Positions 55,496-63,413 of a DNA stretch of 64,000 nt are shown in pieces (within the stretch, counting starts at the first letter, position 1; each line of letters begins with the position of its first letter). Origin of the DNA: JAJZQZ01 sp963790415 (lineage in GTDB: Bacteria > Actinomycetota > Thermoleophilia > RBG-16-64-13); contig CAWBOK010000003.1 of NCBI GenBank assembly GCA_963790415.1, positions 992,001-1,056,000 on the forward strand, written 5' to 3'. The notes under the pieces are model-generated. The model worked only from the letters and a program-made list of their open reading frames with translations. It made no database searches and was not told the origin of the DNA. Both the position numbers and the translations under genes were made by a program.

Positions 55496-55545
55496 AATTG
55501 AATCCCAAGAGTTCAATTGACACGAAAGCGACGACGGGGTAGTCT
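55496..55545 (+). promoter_or_regulatory. leaderless promoter with overlapping inverted repeat
   Basis: TTGACA (55517-55522), 17-bp spacer, TAGTCT (55540-55545), then only 6 nt to GTG 55552, which implies a leaderless mRNA. The inverted repeat AATTGAA-N9-TTCAATT (55496-55518) runs into the -35 box and could be an operator. Confidence 0.6.
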
Positions 55546-55551
55546 TCACCT

Positions 55552-56760
55552 GTGATCCCGCGCACCCTGACACCACGTCTTCAACACTTGGCCGCCGGCT
55601 TTCCAGCAGTGCTCCTCACGGGGCCCCGCCAGTCCGGCAAGACCACCCTTGCGCGGGCCACCTTCCCCGAGTTCCGCTACGTCTCCCTGGAGGAACTGCA
55701 GAATCGCGAGGAGGCGCGCGACGACCCGCGGGGTTTCCTGCGCCGGCTGGAGGGCGCGCCGGGAGTCGTGCTCGACGAGGTGCAGCGTAGCCCGGACCTC
55801 CTGTCGTATCTCCAGGGGTTCCTCGACGAGCGGCGGTCGGGGCCGGTCATCCTGACGGGGTCCGAGCAGCTCCTTCTCTCGCAGCATGTCGGGCAGACCC
55901 TTGCCGGCCGGGTAGCGGTGCTCGAGCTTCTGCCGTTCTCGATCGCCGAGCTTGCGCAGCGGCCGGCCATGACGCCGGAGGAGCTCGTTGCATCGAGCGC
56001 CGCCGGACACGTGGGCGCGTCGTCCAAGCCACCGTTCTCCTTGGACGAGATCCTCTTCACCGGTCTCTTCCCGCGCATCCACGACCAGGGACTCGACGTG
56101 GCCGCCTGGCTCGACGGATACCTGCGCACCTATGTGGAACGCGACGTGCGCAGCTTGGGCGGCGTAGGCGACCTCGACTCGTTTACGCGCTTCCTTGGGC
56201 TGTGCGCCGCCCGCTCCGGGCAGCTGGTCAACCTTTCGTCGCTCGGGTCCGAGGCCGGCGTGACCCACACCACCGCCAAGCGGTGGCTTTCTGTGCTGCG
56301 CGCCGGATACGTGCTCGAGTTGGTCCAGCCGCACCACGCCAACTTCTCCAAACGCCTGGTGAAGACGCCGAAGCTGTTCTTCCTCGATGCGGGTCTGCTC
56401 TGCCACCTCTTGGGTGTGCGGGGTCCGGGGGAACTGCACCGCCATCCGCTACGCGGCGCCCTCGTCGAGACTCTGGTCTATGGCGAGCTGCGGAAGCTGT
56501 TCCTTCACCACGGGGAGCGGGCCCCTCTCTTTTTCTTCCGCGATAGCCATGGACGCGAGGTCGACTTCGTGGTCGATCTTGGGTTGCACCGTGTGCCCGT
56601 GGAAGTCAAGGCGGGGGAGACGCTGGCGAGCGACGCGTTCCGTACGCTCGACTACTACACGGCGCTCTCGGGTGAATCCGGGGGAGTCATGGTCTACGGG
56701 GGGGATGACTCATATTCCCGCGGCCGGCATTCGGTGCGGGCGTGGTGGGCCGTCTCGTAG
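55552..56760 (+). CDS. AAA-type ATPase with DUF4143 domain
   Basis: A 402-residue protein starting at GTG 55552 right after a leaderless promoter. Walker A GPRQSGKTT (~residues 23-31), Walker B VVLDEVQRSPDL and sensor LTGSEQ form the AAA_14 domain. A winged-helix segment (LVNLSSLGSEAGVTHTTAKR) and the C-terminal DUF4143 restriction-nuclease-like fold follow (FRDSHGREVDFVVDL ... VPVEVKAGE), with the D...ExK pattern. Such proteins are widespread in anaerobes and archaea, often singly and mobile; their role is unknown. No frameshift is present. Confidence 0.88.
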   Translation: MIPRTLTPRLQHLAAGFPAVLLTGPRQSGKTTLARATFPEFRYVSLEELQNREEARDDPRGFLRRLEGAPGVVLDEVQRSPDLLSYLQGFLDERRSGPVILTGSEQLLLSQHVGQTLAGRVAVLELLPFSIAELAQRPAMTPEELVASSAAGHVGASSKPPFSLDEILFTGLFPRIHDQGLDVAAWLDGYLRTYVERDVRSLGGVGDLDSFTRFLGLCAARSGQLVNLSSLGSEAGVTHTTAKRWLSVLRAGYVLELVQPHHANFSKRLVKTPKLFFLDAGLLCHLLGVRGPGELHRHPLRGALVETLVYGELRKLFLHHGERAPLFFFRDSHGREVDFVVDLGLHRVPVEVKAGETLASDAFRTLDYYTALSGESGGVMVYGGDDSYSRGRHSVRAWWAVS

Positions 56761-56784
56761 CTCTCTCGAATCGAGGAGGTCGAT

Positions 56785-57597
56785 ATGCTGCGCACCACCG
56801 CAAGGATCGGACTCGCGGTCCTGCTGACTGCGGGGGCGTTCGGGGGTTGCACATCCGGAGACGATGCCGCGAATGGCACGACCACGACGTCGTCGGCCAG
56901 TCAGCCGGCTCACGCCGAAGACCAGATCTTCCAGTACTCGACGCTCAGCGCTCTGATGGCGGGGGTCTACGAAGGTGACCTGACTATCGGCGAACTCGTC
57001 GAGGAGGGCGATTTCGGGCTGGGGACGCTCAATGCTCTCGACGGCGAGATGGCCCTGGTCGACGGGCAGACGTACCAGGTGCGCGTCGACGGATCGGTGC
57101 ACCCCGTCGCCGCCGAAGCCGAGACGCCGTTTGCCGTCGTGACCGACTTTGAAGCCGACACCACCACCCAGGCACCGGGCGAGTTGGGATTGGAGCAGCT
57201 CAAGGCCCTCATCGATGAGCAACGTCCGTCCGAGAACATCCCCTGCGCCATCAGGGTCGAAGGCATCTTCTCGTACATGAAGACCCGCAGCGTTCCCGCG
57301 CAGTCCAAGCCGTACCGGCCGCTGCCCGAGGTCCTCAAGTCCCAGGCTGAGTTCGAGTTCAAGGATGTCGACGGTGTGCTCGTCGGCTTCTGGCTCCCGG
57401 ACTACATGAGCGGGGCCAACGCCGCCGGCTACCACCTACACTTCCTCGGCGAGGCACGGGACATAGGCGGACACGTGCTCGATTGCCGGTCGAAGGATGT
57501 GACCGTATCGATCGACGAGGCCGATGAATGGCGCACGGTGCTGCCCACCGAGGGTGCGTTCCTCACCACCAAACTCTCGGACCAGCAGTACCAATAG
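56785..57597 (+). CDS. lipoprotein alpha-acetolactate decarboxylase
   Basis: A 270-residue enzyme that should convert acetolactate to acetoin. ATG 56785 follows AGGAGG. The first ~22 residues are a lipoprotein signal with lipobox FGGC, then a Thr/Ser linker, so the enzyme is exported and lipid-anchored. Family motifs: IFQYSTLSALMAGVYEGDLT, GDFGLGTLNALDGEMALVDG, TPFAVVTDFEAD, the zinc-site segment GYHLHFL and GGHVLDC. Acetolactate decarboxylases are often cytoplasmic but exported forms exist. It lies downstream of the ATPase gene with no other acetoin-pathway gene in the window. Confidence 0.88.
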   Translation: MLRTTARIGLAVLLTAGAFGGCTSGDDAANGTTTTSSASQPAHAEDQIFQYSTLSALMAGVYEGDLTIGELVEEGDFGLGTLNALDGEMALVDGQTYQVRVDGSVHPVAAEAETPFAVVTDFEADTTTQAPGELGLEQLKALIDEQRPSENIPCAIRVEGIFSYMKTRSVPAQSKPYRPLPEVLKSQAEFEFKDVDGVLVGFWLPDYMSGANAAGYHLHFLGEARDIGGHVLDCRSKDVTVSIDEADEWRTVLPTEGAFLTTKLSDQQYQ

Positions 57598-57636
57598 GGG
57601 CGACGCCCGGCAGATGAGTCCCGCGACGGCGTGGAG

Positions 57637-58044
57637 TCACCCGATCACGACTAGGTCGAGTCCCGGTATGTCCTCGAAGTCCCTGCGATTCCGCGTCAGC
57701 AAGCGGTAGCCATGCTGGATCGCCTGGCTCGCGAGCCAGATGTCCTGCACCCGGTAGCGGTGAGTACGTCCCGCCCGCCGAATCTCGGCAGCCAGCACCC
57801 CGAACACTTCCCCTGTGTTCCCGTCGATGGGAAGAAGGGGAAGGTCTTGAAGCCGACGCAGGCCGGCCAACCGTTGCTGTCGTGCACCGGGGTCGACAGC
57901 TATCTCCGCGCCGAACTTGAGTTCCGCGATAGTAACCGGTGAGAGGAAGACGGAGTCATCACGGGTGAAAGCGGCGACATCCCCCGGGGCCAACGCGCCT
58001 CGCTCCACGTCGATCCACACGCAGGTATCGATCAGGAAGCCCAT
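57637..58044 (-). CDS. vapC: PIN-domain toxin (VapC-like)
   Basis: A 135-residue PIN-domain ribonuclease-type protein. Acidic active-site residues are visible in FLIDTCVWIDVERGA (D6, D12), SPVTIAELKFGAE (conserved Glu), QDIWLASQAIQHG (Asp) and a late NRRDFEDIPGL. It is encoded just downstream of, and overlapping, its antitoxin (58032-58044), the usual vapBC order. It probably cleaves an RNA such as a tRNA when freed from the antitoxin; the target is not known. Confidence 0.9.
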   Translation of the reverse strand: MGFLIDTCVWIDVERGALAPGDVAAFTRDDSVFLSPVTIAELKFGAEIAVDPGARQQRLAGLRRLQDLPLLPIDGNTGEVFGVLAAEIRRAGRTHRYRVQDIWLASQAIQHGYRLLTRNRRDFEDIPGLDLVVIG

Positions 58045-58304
58045 GGATCACGTGCCTCGTCTTCAAGGTCGCCGCCGCCGGGCAGGTCGCGGCTGTCGGC
58101 GAGCCAGTCGGCCCCCGCCTTGTCGGGCAGGGTGCGATAGAGACCGGCCATGGCCTCGAGCGCGGTTTGGTGCCTGCTCCCCGGAAGGATCCGTGCCACC
58201 TGATGGTGGTTACGCTCCACAATGATCTCTCCGCCTTCGACTGCCAACCGATCCAGGACTTGGCGGAGGTTCCTGGCCAGCTCGGTGGCGGTGATCGTAC
58301 GCAT
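58032..58304 (-). CDS. Phd/YefM-type antitoxin
   Basis: About 90 residues from ATG 58304, which is preceded by GGAGG on the minus strand; the TTG at 58316 is a less likely start. The N-terminus RTITATELARNLRQVLDRL and EGGEIIVERNHHQVARILPG form the Phd-like DNA-binding fold; the tail (DWLADSRDLPGG) should cover the toxin. The promoter has an extended -10 TGTGTATAAT (TATAAT at 58346-58341, minus strand). The pair is likely autoregulated. It lies between an acetolactate decarboxylase gene and the CODH cluster. Confidence 0.85.
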   Translation of the reverse strand: MRTITATELARNLRQVLDRLAVEGGEIIVERNHHQVARILPGSRHQTALEAMAGLYRTLPDKAGADWLADSRDLPGGGDLEDEARDPWAS

Positions 58305-58423
58305 CCGTGCCTCCAATTACGCAAAATCTGCGGGTATCTGATTATACACATACAATGGGCGGCGTCCCCCCGCTCTCTCCTGCTATCTTTGACTGACGCC
58401 GCCGATTCGGCCGCAACAACCGG

Positions 58424-58669
58424 ATGACCAACGATGAACTCGAAGAGTACCTTGAAGCCGAGCCCACAGAACGCCCGCGGAAGCTGGGGAAGCGGCAAGA
58501 CGAACATAACCTTCTCGGACTTCTCGGCATGGGCCGCATCCATGACACCGGCATTTGTTTCCTAACGCCCGAGGAGTTGATCGCCCGTCTGAAGGAAGAA
58601 CCTCGAGAGGGCGAAGAGCAAGGCCGCTTGGTTGAGCGAAGTGCGCTTACCTTTCCGCCTCCCGGGTAG
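58424..58669 (+). CDS. hypothetical small protein upstream of cooS
   Basis: An 81-residue open frame from ATG 58424 to TAG 58667-58669, rich in Glu/Arg (DELEEYLEAEPTERPRKLGK; TPEELIARLKEEPREGEEQG). There is no good ribosome site and no family I recognise. It occupies the space where a longer cooS 5' end might be expected, so it may be a chance frame over a rearranged junction. Composition is less GC-rich than cooS. Confidence 0.35.
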   Translation: MTNDELEEYLEAEPTERPRKLGKRQDEHNLLGLLGMGRIHDTGICFLTPEELIARLKEEPREGEEQGRLVERSALTFPPPG

Positions 58670-58673
58670 GACA

Positions 58674-60515
58674 ATGAACCAGCGACCCAAACACGCCCGC
58701 CGCATGGCGGCGACGGACCGACTCACGGATACGGAGGGTCCGTGTCGCATCGACCCGTTCGGCGAAGGCGCCACCAAGGGCATCTGCGGAGCGACCGCCG
58801 ACACCATCGTGGCCCGGAACCTGGCCCGCTTCATCGCCGGCGGCACCGCGGCCCACTCCGGCCATGCCAAGCACCTGGCCCACACCATGCTCAAGATGGC
58901 CGACGGCAAGGCGCCCGACTACTCCATCCGCGACGAGGCCAAGCTGAAGGCCGTCGCTGCGCGGGTGGGCGTGGCCGTCGACGGCCGGCCGATCACCGAC
59001 ATCGCCCGCGACGTGGCCCGGGCCGGGCTGCTCGAGTTCTCCGAGCGGGAGGAGCCGCTGGCCTGGCTCGCGACCACCGTCACCGCGGGGCGCATGGAAC
59101 TGTTCGCCAAACTGGGCATCCTGCCCATGGGCATCGACTCCACCATCGCCGAGGTCATGCACGCCACCACCTACGGCGTCGACGCCGATCCGGTGAACAT
59201 CCTTCTTACGGGACTCAAGTGCGCGCTCAGCGACTACGCGGGCATGCATCTGGGCAGCGACCTCTCCGACGCGCTCTTCGGCACCCCGACTCCGCGGGTC
59301 AGCGGGGCCAACCTGGGGACGCTGCGTGTGGACGCCATCAACGTGGCGGTGCACGGCCACAACCCGGTGCTCTCGGACATCATCTGCGAGGTGGCCGAGG
59401 AGATGGACGGCGAGGCCATCGCCGCCGGCGCGCCGGGCGGCTTCAACCTGGTGGGCGTCTGCTGCACGGGCATGGAGGTGCAGATGCGGCACGGCATCCC
59501 CTGGGCCACGAGCTCGCTGAGCCAGGAGCTGGTCATCACCACGGGCGCCCTCGAGGCCATGGTGGTCGACTACCAGTGCATCCAGCCCTCGATCGCCGAC
59601 GTGGCCGCGCGCTATCACACCAAGGTGATCACCACGATGAGCATGGCCAAGATGCCCGGCGCCACGCACATCGAGTTCTCCGAAGAGCACGCCAAGGAGA
59701 AGGCGCGGGAGATCCTCGAGTTGGCTATCGAGGCCTACGCGAAGCGCGACCCGAAGCGGGTCGACATCCCGGACATCACCTCGACCGCCTTCGCCGGGTT
59801 CAGCACCGAGTCCATCGTGGGCGCCCTGGCGAAGCTGGATCCGGAGAACCCGCTCAAGCCCCTCGTGGACAACATCGCCAACGGCAACATCCTGGGCGTG
59901 TGCCTGTTCGCCGGCTGCAACGACGTGAAGGTCACGCAGGACGAGAACTTCATCGTGCTGGCAAAGGCGTTGGCTAAGGAGAATGTGTTGTTGCTCGCCA
60001 CCGGGTGTGCGTCGGGCGCCTTCGGGCGACACGGCATCTTCACCCAGGAGGCCGTGGCTGAATTCGCGGGCGACGGCCTGAAAGCCGTGCTCACCGCGGT
60101 CGGTGAGGCGAACGGGCTCGGCGGCCCGCTGCCGCTGGCGCTGCACATGGGCTCGTGCGTGGACAACACCCGCGCGCTCGACGTGGCCGTGGCGGTGGCG
60201 AACTACCTGGGCGTCGACCTCGACATGCTGCCGGTGGTGGCGACGGCCCCCGAAGAGGCTATGGAAAAGGCTGTTTCTATCGGCACCTGGGCGGTGACCA
60301 TGGGCCTGCCCACGCACGTGGGCGTGGTGCCGCCGGTACTGGGATCGCCGGCGGTGGCCGGGTTGCTGACCGGAGGCCTGAGGGACGTCACCGGGGGCTG
60401 GTTCATCGTAGAGCCCGACCCGGCGGAGGCGGCCAAGAAGCTGATCGCGGCCATCGTGGAGAGGCGCCAGGGTCTGAACCTGCCCGTCCCCGCGAGCGCA
60501 GCCGCGATGGCGTAG
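58674..60515 (+). CDS. cooS: anaerobic carbon monoxide dehydrogenase catalytic subunit, short N-terminus
   Basis: A 613-residue Ni-Fe CODH oxidising CO to CO2. The active-site C-cluster ligands are in place: HGHNPVLSD, VGVCCTGMEV, VDYQCIQPS, CLFAGCNDV, LLATGCASGAFGRHG and HMGSCVDNTR, plus the catalytic Lys in AMEKAVSIG. The N-terminus is unusual: only ~27 residues precede GPCRIDPFGEG, and the segment expected to carry the D-cluster Cys and the first B-cluster Cys (CC..C before GPCRI) reads DRLTDTEGPCRI, without cysteine. GICGA is present. ATG 58674; the frame is closed just upstream of 58632. cooF follows directly. Confidence 0.92.
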   Translation: MNQRPKHARRMAATDRLTDTEGPCRIDPFGEGATKGICGATADTIVARNLARFIAGGTAAHSGHAKHLAHTMLKMADGKAPDYSIRDEAKLKAVAARVGVAVDGRPITDIARDVARAGLLEFSEREEPLAWLATTVTAGRMELFAKLGILPMGIDSTIAEVMHATTYGVDADPVNILLTGLKCALSDYAGMHLGSDLSDALFGTPTPRVSGANLGTLRVDAINVAVHGHNPVLSDIICEVAEEMDGEAIAAGAPGGFNLVGVCCTGMEVQMRHGIPWATSSLSQELVITTGALEAMVVDYQCIQPSIADVAARYHTKVITTMSMAKMPGATHIEFSEEHAKEKAREILELAIEAYAKRDPKRVDIPDITSTAFAGFSTESIVGALAKLDPENPLKPLVDNIANGNILGVCLFAGCNDVKVTQDENFIVLAKALAKENVLLLATGCASGAFGRHGIFTQEAVAEFAGDGLKAVLTAVGEANGLGGPLPLALHMGSCVDNTRALDVAVAVANYLGVDLDMLPVVATAPEEAMEKAVSIGTWAVTMGLPTHVGVVPPVLGSPAVAGLLTGGLRDVTGGWFIVEPDPAEAAKKLIAAIVERRQGLNLPVPASAAAMA

Positions 60516-60525
60516 GGTGGTCGGC

Positions 60526-61077
60526 ATGACCAGCACACACACAGGAGCAGCCGCCGCACGGGTGGTCGCACCTTCCGAGATCTACGTCGTCCCCGCCCGT
60601 TGCACGGGCTGCCGCAGCTGTGAGATGGCCTGCGCGGTGGAGCACTCGCAGTCGAAGAGCCTCTACGGAGCCATCACCGAGACGCCGCCTCCGCGCAGGC
60701 GTATCTACGTGGAAGCGGTGGACACCGTGGCCGTGCCCGTCGCGTGCCGCCACTGCGACGAGGCCTTCTGCGCGAACGCCTGTATCACCGGGGCCATCCG
60801 CCGCGATGCCCGCGGCTTCGTCATGCTCGACGAGTCGCGCTGCATCGGCTGCAACTCCTGCATCATGCTCTGTCCGTTCGGCGTCATCCAGAAGGACGAA
60901 GCCCGCCACGTGGCGGTGAAGTGCGACCTCTGCCCCGATCTGCCCGGGCCGGCCTGCGTCGCGGCCTGTCCCACCGACGCCCTCCGCTTCGAGGAAGCGG
61001 GCGACTTCGCGCGGGCACGCCGCAAGGCGACGGCGACAGTGGGCGCGGCGGCCGGCGCCCCGGCCGACCCCGCGTGA
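60526..61077 (+). CDS. cooF: CooF-like ferredoxin-type electron-transfer protein
   Basis: About 183 residues from ATG 60526 (AGGGTGG 6 nt upstream; GTG 60517 is an alternative). Four [4Fe-4S] motifs typical of CooF/HycB-type proteins: CTGCRSCEMACAVEHSQSKS, CRHCDEAFCANAC, CIGCNSCIMLCPFG and CDLCPDLPGPACVAACPTDA. It should accept electrons from the CODH and pass them to the oxidoreductase encoded next. The Ala-rich C-terminal tail is probably unimportant. Co-directional with cooS, 11 bp after its stop. Confidence 0.93.
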   Translation: MTSTHTGAAAARVVAPSEIYVVPARCTGCRSCEMACAVEHSQSKSLYGAITETPPPRRRIYVEAVDTVAVPVACRHCDEAFCANACITGAIRRDARGFVMLDESRCIGCNSCIMLCPFGVIQKDEARHVAVKCDLCPDLPGPACVAACPTDALRFEEAGDFARARRKATATVGAAAGAPADPA

Positions 61078-61093
61078 TCCCCGGAGGCCTGAC

Positions 61094-62443
61094 ATGACAC
61101 GCCAGTACGTCATCCTGGGCGCCTCGGCGGCCGGCATCGGCGCGGCCGCGCGGCTGCGTGAACTCGATCCGGAATCCGTCATCACCGTGATCGGTGAAGA
61201 GCCCCAGTACGCCTACTACCGGCCGCTGCTGCCCTACCTTATCGACGGCCGCAAGACCCTCGGCGACATCGCCTTCTGGCCCGAGCAGTGGTATGCGGAG
61301 CAGCGTGTCCGCTTGATCCTGGGCGCCCGCGGGCACCGGGTCGAGCCCGACCGGAAGGTCGTCGAACTCGATGACGGCCGCCGCTTCGACTACGACGCGC
61401 TGCTGCTGGCCGTGGGCGCCGCCAGTCGAATCCCCGACACGCCCGGCATCGACGCGGTAGGTGCCTATCCCTTGCGCACTGTCACCGATGCCGAAGCCAT
61501 CGCCAACCGCGCCCGGGCGGCTCTCGCCGCCGGCGGAGACGGCGGCGCCCATGCCGTGCTCCTCGGCTCGGGATTGGTCAGTCTCAAGGCGGCGGATCCG
61601 CTGATGAATCTGGGAGTGCGCTGCACGTTCGTAGTCGCGTCGGCCCACCCGCTGTCGCGGGTGGTCGACGCCCACGTGGGCGAGATGGTGGCTGAGCGAC
61701 TGCGCGAACGCGGCGCCCGGCTCCTGTTCGGGCGCGAGGTGGCGGCCGTCAGCCGCGGCGCCGACGGCTCCGTCGCCGGGGTGACCCTCGACACCGGGGA
61801 GTCCCTCGACTGCGACCTGGTGATCGTGGGCAAGGGTGTCGCCCCCAACCTCGAGGTCGCGCAGGCCAGTGAACTGGCCTGCCACCGGGGCGTGAGGGCC
61901 GGGACGTACCTGGAGACCGCCTCGCAGGACGTCTACGCGGCAGGTGACTGTGTGGAGACCTTGGATGTCGTCACCGGCGGACAGCAGGTAGCTGCGCTGT
62001 GGACCAACGCCGTGACCATGGCGCACATCGCCGCGTACAACATGGTGCATGGGCCGGTCCGCCGGTTCCCGGGCGTCATCGGCACGATGAACTCGGGCGT
62101 GATCGCGGGCCTGCCCATCGTGGCCTTGGGTCTCACCGACCCGGTCGGCGACCGCTACGAGTCGGTGACGATGGTCGGTCGGGTCGCTCCGGTCGGCGGC
62201 GGCGCCACCTCAGACGGCGCCACGGCCCAGGCCTTCCGGAAGCTCGTGTTCGACGGCGATCGCCTGGTCGGCGCCATCTTCGCGGGGCGCGTGGACCGCG
62301 CCGGCGTCTACCGCAGCTTCATAGAGACCGGGCTGCCGCTGGGGCCGACGCTGCGCTCCGCGGCAGAGGAGGGCCGACTCACCTACGCCGACGTCCAGAT
62401 GAGGGGGCAGAAGCCGCCGTACAGCAACTTCGTGGCGGCATGA
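61094..62443 (+). CDS. CODH-linked FAD/NAD(P)-dependent oxidoreductase
   Basis: A 449-residue flavoprotein of the pyridine-nucleotide-disulfide oxidoreductase type. FAD site YVILGASAAGIGAAARLREL at the start, ARSRIPDTPGI-like region (LLLAVGAASRIPD), NAD site AVLLGSGLVSLKAADPLMNL, and the second FAD motif DVYAAGDCVE (~residue 281). The C-terminal half includes GVIGTMNSGVIAGLPIVALG. cooS-cooF-oxidoreductase is a known gene order in CO-oxidising anaerobes, where this enzyme is thought to reduce NAD(P)+ with CO-derived electrons. ATG 61094 starts 17 bp after cooF. Confidence 0.9.
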   Translation: MTRQYVILGASAAGIGAAARLRELDPESVITVIGEEPQYAYYRPLLPYLIDGRKTLGDIAFWPEQWYAEQRVRLILGARGHRVEPDRKVVELDDGRRFDYDALLLAVGAASRIPDTPGIDAVGAYPLRTVTDAEAIANRARAALAAGGDGGAHAVLLGSGLVSLKAADPLMNLGVRCTFVVASAHPLSRVVDAHVGEMVAERLRERGARLLFGREVAAVSRGADGSVAGVTLDTGESLDCDLVIVGKGVAPNLEVAQASELACHRGVRAGTYLETASQDVYAAGDCVETLDVVTGGQQVAALWTNAVTMAHIAAYNMVHGPVRRFPGVIGTMNSGVIAGLPIVALGLTDPVGDRYESVTMVGRVAPVGGGATSDGATAQAFRKLVFDGDRLVGAIFAGRVDRAGVYRSFIETGLPLGPTLRSAAEEGRLTYADVQMRGQKPPYSNFVAA

Positions 62444-62522
62444 GGCGGGGTTTCCATGCTTGTGCTGGAGGACACCCAAGTAGGCCATCGTCGCCGGGGC
62501 CGAAGCCGAACGTGGGCCCGTC

Positions 62523-62849
62523 CTATGCCGCCCGTGCGATGACCTGGCCGACGTCACTTCGCGAGGCACCCAAAGCCAGAAGCGATCTCAGCAACAGGTC
62601 CACGGAAACGGAAGCATCCGCCGCTTCCATCTTGGCGACCCGGGACTGACTCGACCCAAGCCGACCGGCCACTTGGGTCTGAGTCCAACCGTGTTGGGTG
62701 CGGATGTCGCGGAGGTAGTCTGCGAGTGCCAGCTTGAGTTCAACGAACGCGGTCTCCTCGGCGCTGAGACCAAGGAATTCGGCCGCGTCTCCCGTCCGCC
62801 AGCCGGCAGATGAGAGAAGGTCCTTCTTGCTCGTGTCCATCATGCTCAC
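62523..62849 (-). CDS. HigA-like XRE-family antitoxin
   Basis: A 108-residue protein with a Cro/C1-type helix-turn-helix in its second half (LADYLRDIRTQHGWTQTQVA, GRLGSSQSRVAKMEAADASV). The N-terminal ~45 residues (SKKDLLSSAGWRTGDAAEFL) resemble the extension found in antitoxins paired with Gp49/HigB-type toxins. Its start overlaps the end of the toxin gene (62846-62849), giving the toxin-first HigBA order. It should neutralise the toxin and repress the operon. Confidence 0.88.
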   Translation of the reverse strand: MSMMDTSKKDLLSSAGWRTGDAAEFLGLSAEETAFVELKLALADYLRDIRTQHGWTQTQVAGRLGSSQSRVAKMEAADASVSVDLLLRSLLALGASRSDVGQVIARAA

Positions 62850-63198
62850 TCCTTCCTGCCTACGACGGTGTCGTACTCGCGCAGCCGACGCTTGCAGGCG
62901 TCGATCACCCGTTTGGGCGTGGCCTGCGTCTTCTTCTTGAACACTTCAGCTATGACGATAACGTCCGAGCCCATGCGGTAGACCACGCGCCAGGTCGCGT
63001 TCTCGTCTACGATACGCAACTCATGGCAGTCGGGTCCGATCGAAGGCATGGGTCTCGTGAGTGCGGCAGACCGATACAGTCGCCTCGTTGCAGACGTCTC
63101 AAGAGAACACCGGCCTCTAGCCGCGCCGCAGCCGAGAGCGGCGGAGTCCGCACTTCGCCGTGAAGCCACACCAGGGGTCTGTTCAAGATGCCGCTCAC
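62846..63198 (-). CDS. HigB/RelE-like toxin (Gp49 family, frameshifted)
   Basis: The N-terminal part (GTG 63198, NRPLVWLHGEVRTPPLSAAA, RLEAGVLLRRLQRGDCIGLP) and the C-terminal part (PSIGPDCHELRIVDENATWR, VFKKKTQATPKRVIDACKRR) lie in two frames joined by a one-base change near 63050. Together they form a normal ~117-residue phage-Gp49/HigB-like mRNA interferase. A longer open frame that starts at 63325 is a shadow. The antitoxin gene follows with a start/stop overlap. A symmetrical operator lies just upstream at 63209-63228. Confidence 0.8.
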
Positions 63199-63208
63199 AA
63201 GTCCGAGT

Positions 63209-63228
63209 GTATGTCAGAACCGACATAC
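63209..63228. promoter_or_regulatory. inverted-repeat operator of the HigBA module
   Basis: GTATGTC (63209-63215), 6-bp spacer, GACATAC (63222-63228): a perfect 7-bp dyad 11 bp upstream of the toxin start on the minus strand. The position suits autoregulation by the XRE antitoxin. Confidence 0.55.
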
Positions 63229-63257
63229 TCGTCAAGGAGGGCCGGCCGGACGGTACA

Positions 63258-63410
63258 GTGGTGGGCACGACGAAGAGCGCGGTGTCGCGTCTGGAGTCGG
63301 CCGGCAAACACTCGCCGTCGATCACGACCCTGACCAGATACGCGGAGGCCGTCGGCTGCGACGTAGAGATCCGCCTGGTGCCGGCTCCCCGCCTCGCGCG
63401 CCGAGGATAG
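63258..63410 (+). pseudogene. XRE-type HTH C-terminal remnant
   Basis: From GTG 63258 a ~50-residue frame reads GTTKSAVSRLESAGKHSPSI and TTLTRYAEAVGCDVEIRLVP, the recognition helix and tail of a Cro/C1-type regulator such as antitoxins with this C-terminus. The first helices are missing; upstream sequence in the same frame does not resemble the family. It lies back to back with the HigBA-like module and may be the relic of a second toxin-antitoxin pair. Confidence 0.55.
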
Positions 63411-63413
63411 CTC

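Noticed and set aside
58647..60542. 631-residue minus-strand open frame opposite cooS
   Set aside because: Mirror frame of a high-GC gene, no motif, no ribosome site; cooS on the other strand is unambiguous.
63048..63325. Longer N-terminus for the HigB-like toxin (start at 63325) and an opposite-strand 120-residue gene
   Set aside because: Neither extension resembles its family; the toxin's true N-terminus is found in another minus-strand frame starting at 63198, and only the last ~50 residues of the plus-strand frame look like an XRE protein.
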